7,524 nt of DNA, taken from assembly GCA_964639525.1 (NCBI GenBank), contig CAZXDS010000164.1, forward strand, positions 1 to 7,524. Reading direction: 5' to 3'. A model generated the notes under the pieces. That model worked only from the letters and a program-made list of their open reading frames with translations. It was not told the DNA's origin and ran no database searches. This DNA comes from CAZXDS01 sp964639525. GTDB taxonomy: Bacteria > Bacteroidota > Ignavibacteria > Ignavibacteriales > Melioribacteraceae. The translations under genes and the position numbers were made by a program. Each line of letters opens with the position of its first letter. Within the stretch, counting starts at the first letter, position 1. This document shows, piece after piece, positions 6,399 to 7,524 of this stretch.

Positions 6399-7524
6399 AC
6401 AATAGGCGGAAATGACGGAATAATTGCAACCGGAACCAACACGTTGGGTACCTCGTTAAATTTAGGCGCCGGAACAAGAATGATGTGGTATCCTAAGAAA
6501 GCCGCATTTAGAGCAGGAACTGCAAGCAGCACAGAATGGGATGATAATAATATAGGACGTTATTCGGTTGCGATGGGTTTGGAAACAAAAGCAAGCGGAT
6601 TTTATTCTACTGCTTTTGGATACCAATCGTCGGCAACAACCTATCAGACTGTTGCAATGGGAAGTAACGCAAACGCAACCGGAAGCAGCGCTATTGCCTT
6701 AGGGTACCATCCAACTGCAAGTGGAATGTATTCCGTAGCGTTGGGATATTATACAACAGCTAGCGGACAATATTCAACAGCTTTGGGGAGCCAAACTACT
6801 GCAAATTCTGATTATTGTACTGCACTCGGACAAAATTCAACAGCTAACGGACAATATTCCACAGCTATAGGATACCACGCCAAGACTGATAATTGCGAAC
6901 ATTCTTTTGCAATAGGTAATTATGCTACTACAACCGGGCTTAGTGGGAGTGGGGACTATTCTATAGCTATCGGCAGCAACGTTACCGCACATAATACTAA
7001 AGGAAGCGTAATAATTGGAGATGCTTCTTATGTACCGGCAGACGAAAATTCTGGGACTAATACTTTGAGTGTTAATGAGATGCGTATGCGTTTTGCCGGA
7101 GGTTACTTTTTCGGTACAAACAAGGTGATGACATTAGGCGTTTCTATGGGTCCAAACGCAACTAGTTGGAGCTCAGCGTCGGATTCAACAAAAAAATATG
7201 CATTTCTTCCTATAGACGGTGAAAAAGTATTGGAAAAAATAAACAAGTTTTACTTAAGAACATGGAGTTATAAAGGGCAGGATAGTACAGAATATAGAAA
7301 CTACGGACCAATGGCACAGGAATATTTTGCCGCTTTCGGCAGAGATAAATACGGTGTTTGCGGTAATGATACAACTATAAGCACAAAGGAAGTGGAAAGC
7401 GTAAATCTTGTGGCAATTCAAACACTAATACGCAGGACAAACAAACTTAAAAAAGTTCAGAAAATGTTAGAGGAAAAAACCGAAAAATTAGAAGAACTGA
7501 CTAATAAAATTAATGATCAGCAAA
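6399..7524 (+). CDS. Surface protein with YadA-like head repeats and S74 chaperone domain, partial
   Basis: Both ends are missing: the start lies in the gap and the stop beyond the window. The 375 visible codons open with a GAGTRMMWYPKKAAFRAG segment that, from memory, precedes such repeats in Bacteroidota-like relatives. From 6561 come about eleven tandem head repeats. From about 7179 follows a Peptidase_S74 (intramolecular chaperone of endosialidase) domain with the blocks SDSTKK, LRTWSYKG, YGPMAQEYFAAFG and VNLVAIQTLIRR. The final 28 residues (NKLKKVQKMLEEKTEKLEEL...) are a coiled coil. In phage tail spikes this domain trimerises the protein and cuts itself off using a Ser and a Lys five residues later; SDSTKK keeps that Ser/Lys spacing. 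A trimeric fibrous adhesin on the cell surface is the best reading; a tail-fibre-like protein is the alternative, but no phage gene is nearby. Confidence 0.85.
6561..7030 (+). repeat. Tandem 14-residue YadA/Hep_Hag head repeats
   Basis: Units of 14 residues (42 bases) starting at 6561, 6603, 6645, 6687, 6729, 6771, 6813 and 6855, with pattern YSxAhGxxxxAxGx (for example YSVALGYYTTASGQ and YSTALGSQTTANSD). The unit at 6855 and later ones are longer (16-18 residues), and the array decays to SVIIGDAS near 7005-7028. Each unit is expected to form one turn of a left-handed trimeric beta-roll, as in the YadA head. The repeats have diverged in DNA, so they are old. Confidence 0.85.

Noticed and set aside
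6230..6532. Minus-strand open frames spanning the N gap
   Set aside because: About a third of the frame is N and the rest is antisense to two recognised proteins.
6561..7030. CRISPR-like or satellite array
   Set aside because: The 42-base periodicity is coding: it matches 14-residue head repeats, with variable DNA and no constant repeat/spacer pattern.

Overview
The window looks like part of a draft, probably metagenome-assembled, AT-rich genome from the Bacteroidota/Ignavibacteriota/Chlorobiota side of the tree. The basis is the type IX secretion (T9SS) type A C-terminal signal, seen in two proteins. Its wording (QNYPNPFNP followed by LKVF..LG) and the LPVELTSFTAN module are, from memory, typical of Ignavibacteria-like lineages. 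The TPR-AraC membrane regulator and AT-rich spacers agree with this. The exact phylum is inference. A run of exactly 100 N (6299-6398) marks a scaffold join of unknown length.

Layout. (1) 72-578, minus strand: a complete bacterial non-haem ferritin with all ferroxidase ligands. (2) 658-2163: a secreted GH18 glycoside hydrolase with a T9SS sorting domain, divergent from the ferritin across 79 bases of A/T-rich DNA. (3) 2287-3900: a membrane-anchored TPR-AraC one-component regulator. (4) 3901-4163: a structured intergenic region with two related dyad sites 96 bp apart and a near-consensus sigma70-type promoter. (5) From GTG 4164, an unrecognised frame of 280 codons runs with no stop into a second gene in the same frame. 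That second gene has its own strong ribosome binding site and signal peptide at 5004 and encodes a T9SS cargo protein cut off by the gap. (6) After the gap, 6399-7524: the C-terminal part of a surface protein with YadA-like head repeats, a Peptidase_S74 (endosialidase-type) chaperone domain and the start of a coiled coil, cut by the window end.

How it may fit together. Apart from the ferritin, the window concerns exported or surface proteins and a regulator that could couple an envelope signal to their transcription. The dyad-promoter block lies directly downstream of the regulator and in front of the 4164/5004 transcript, so it is a natural candidate target (inference). 

The most unusual signals are the two-dyad promoter, the missing stop between the 4164 and 5004 genes, and two in-frame, palindrome-bearing insertions. 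One insertion lies in the GH18 sorting domain and the other just before the sorting domain of the 5004 protein. They suggest small palindromic elements that settle in loops of secreted proteins. The reading frame happens to stay open across the 100 N, so automated annotation could fuse two or three genes into one false giant protein.
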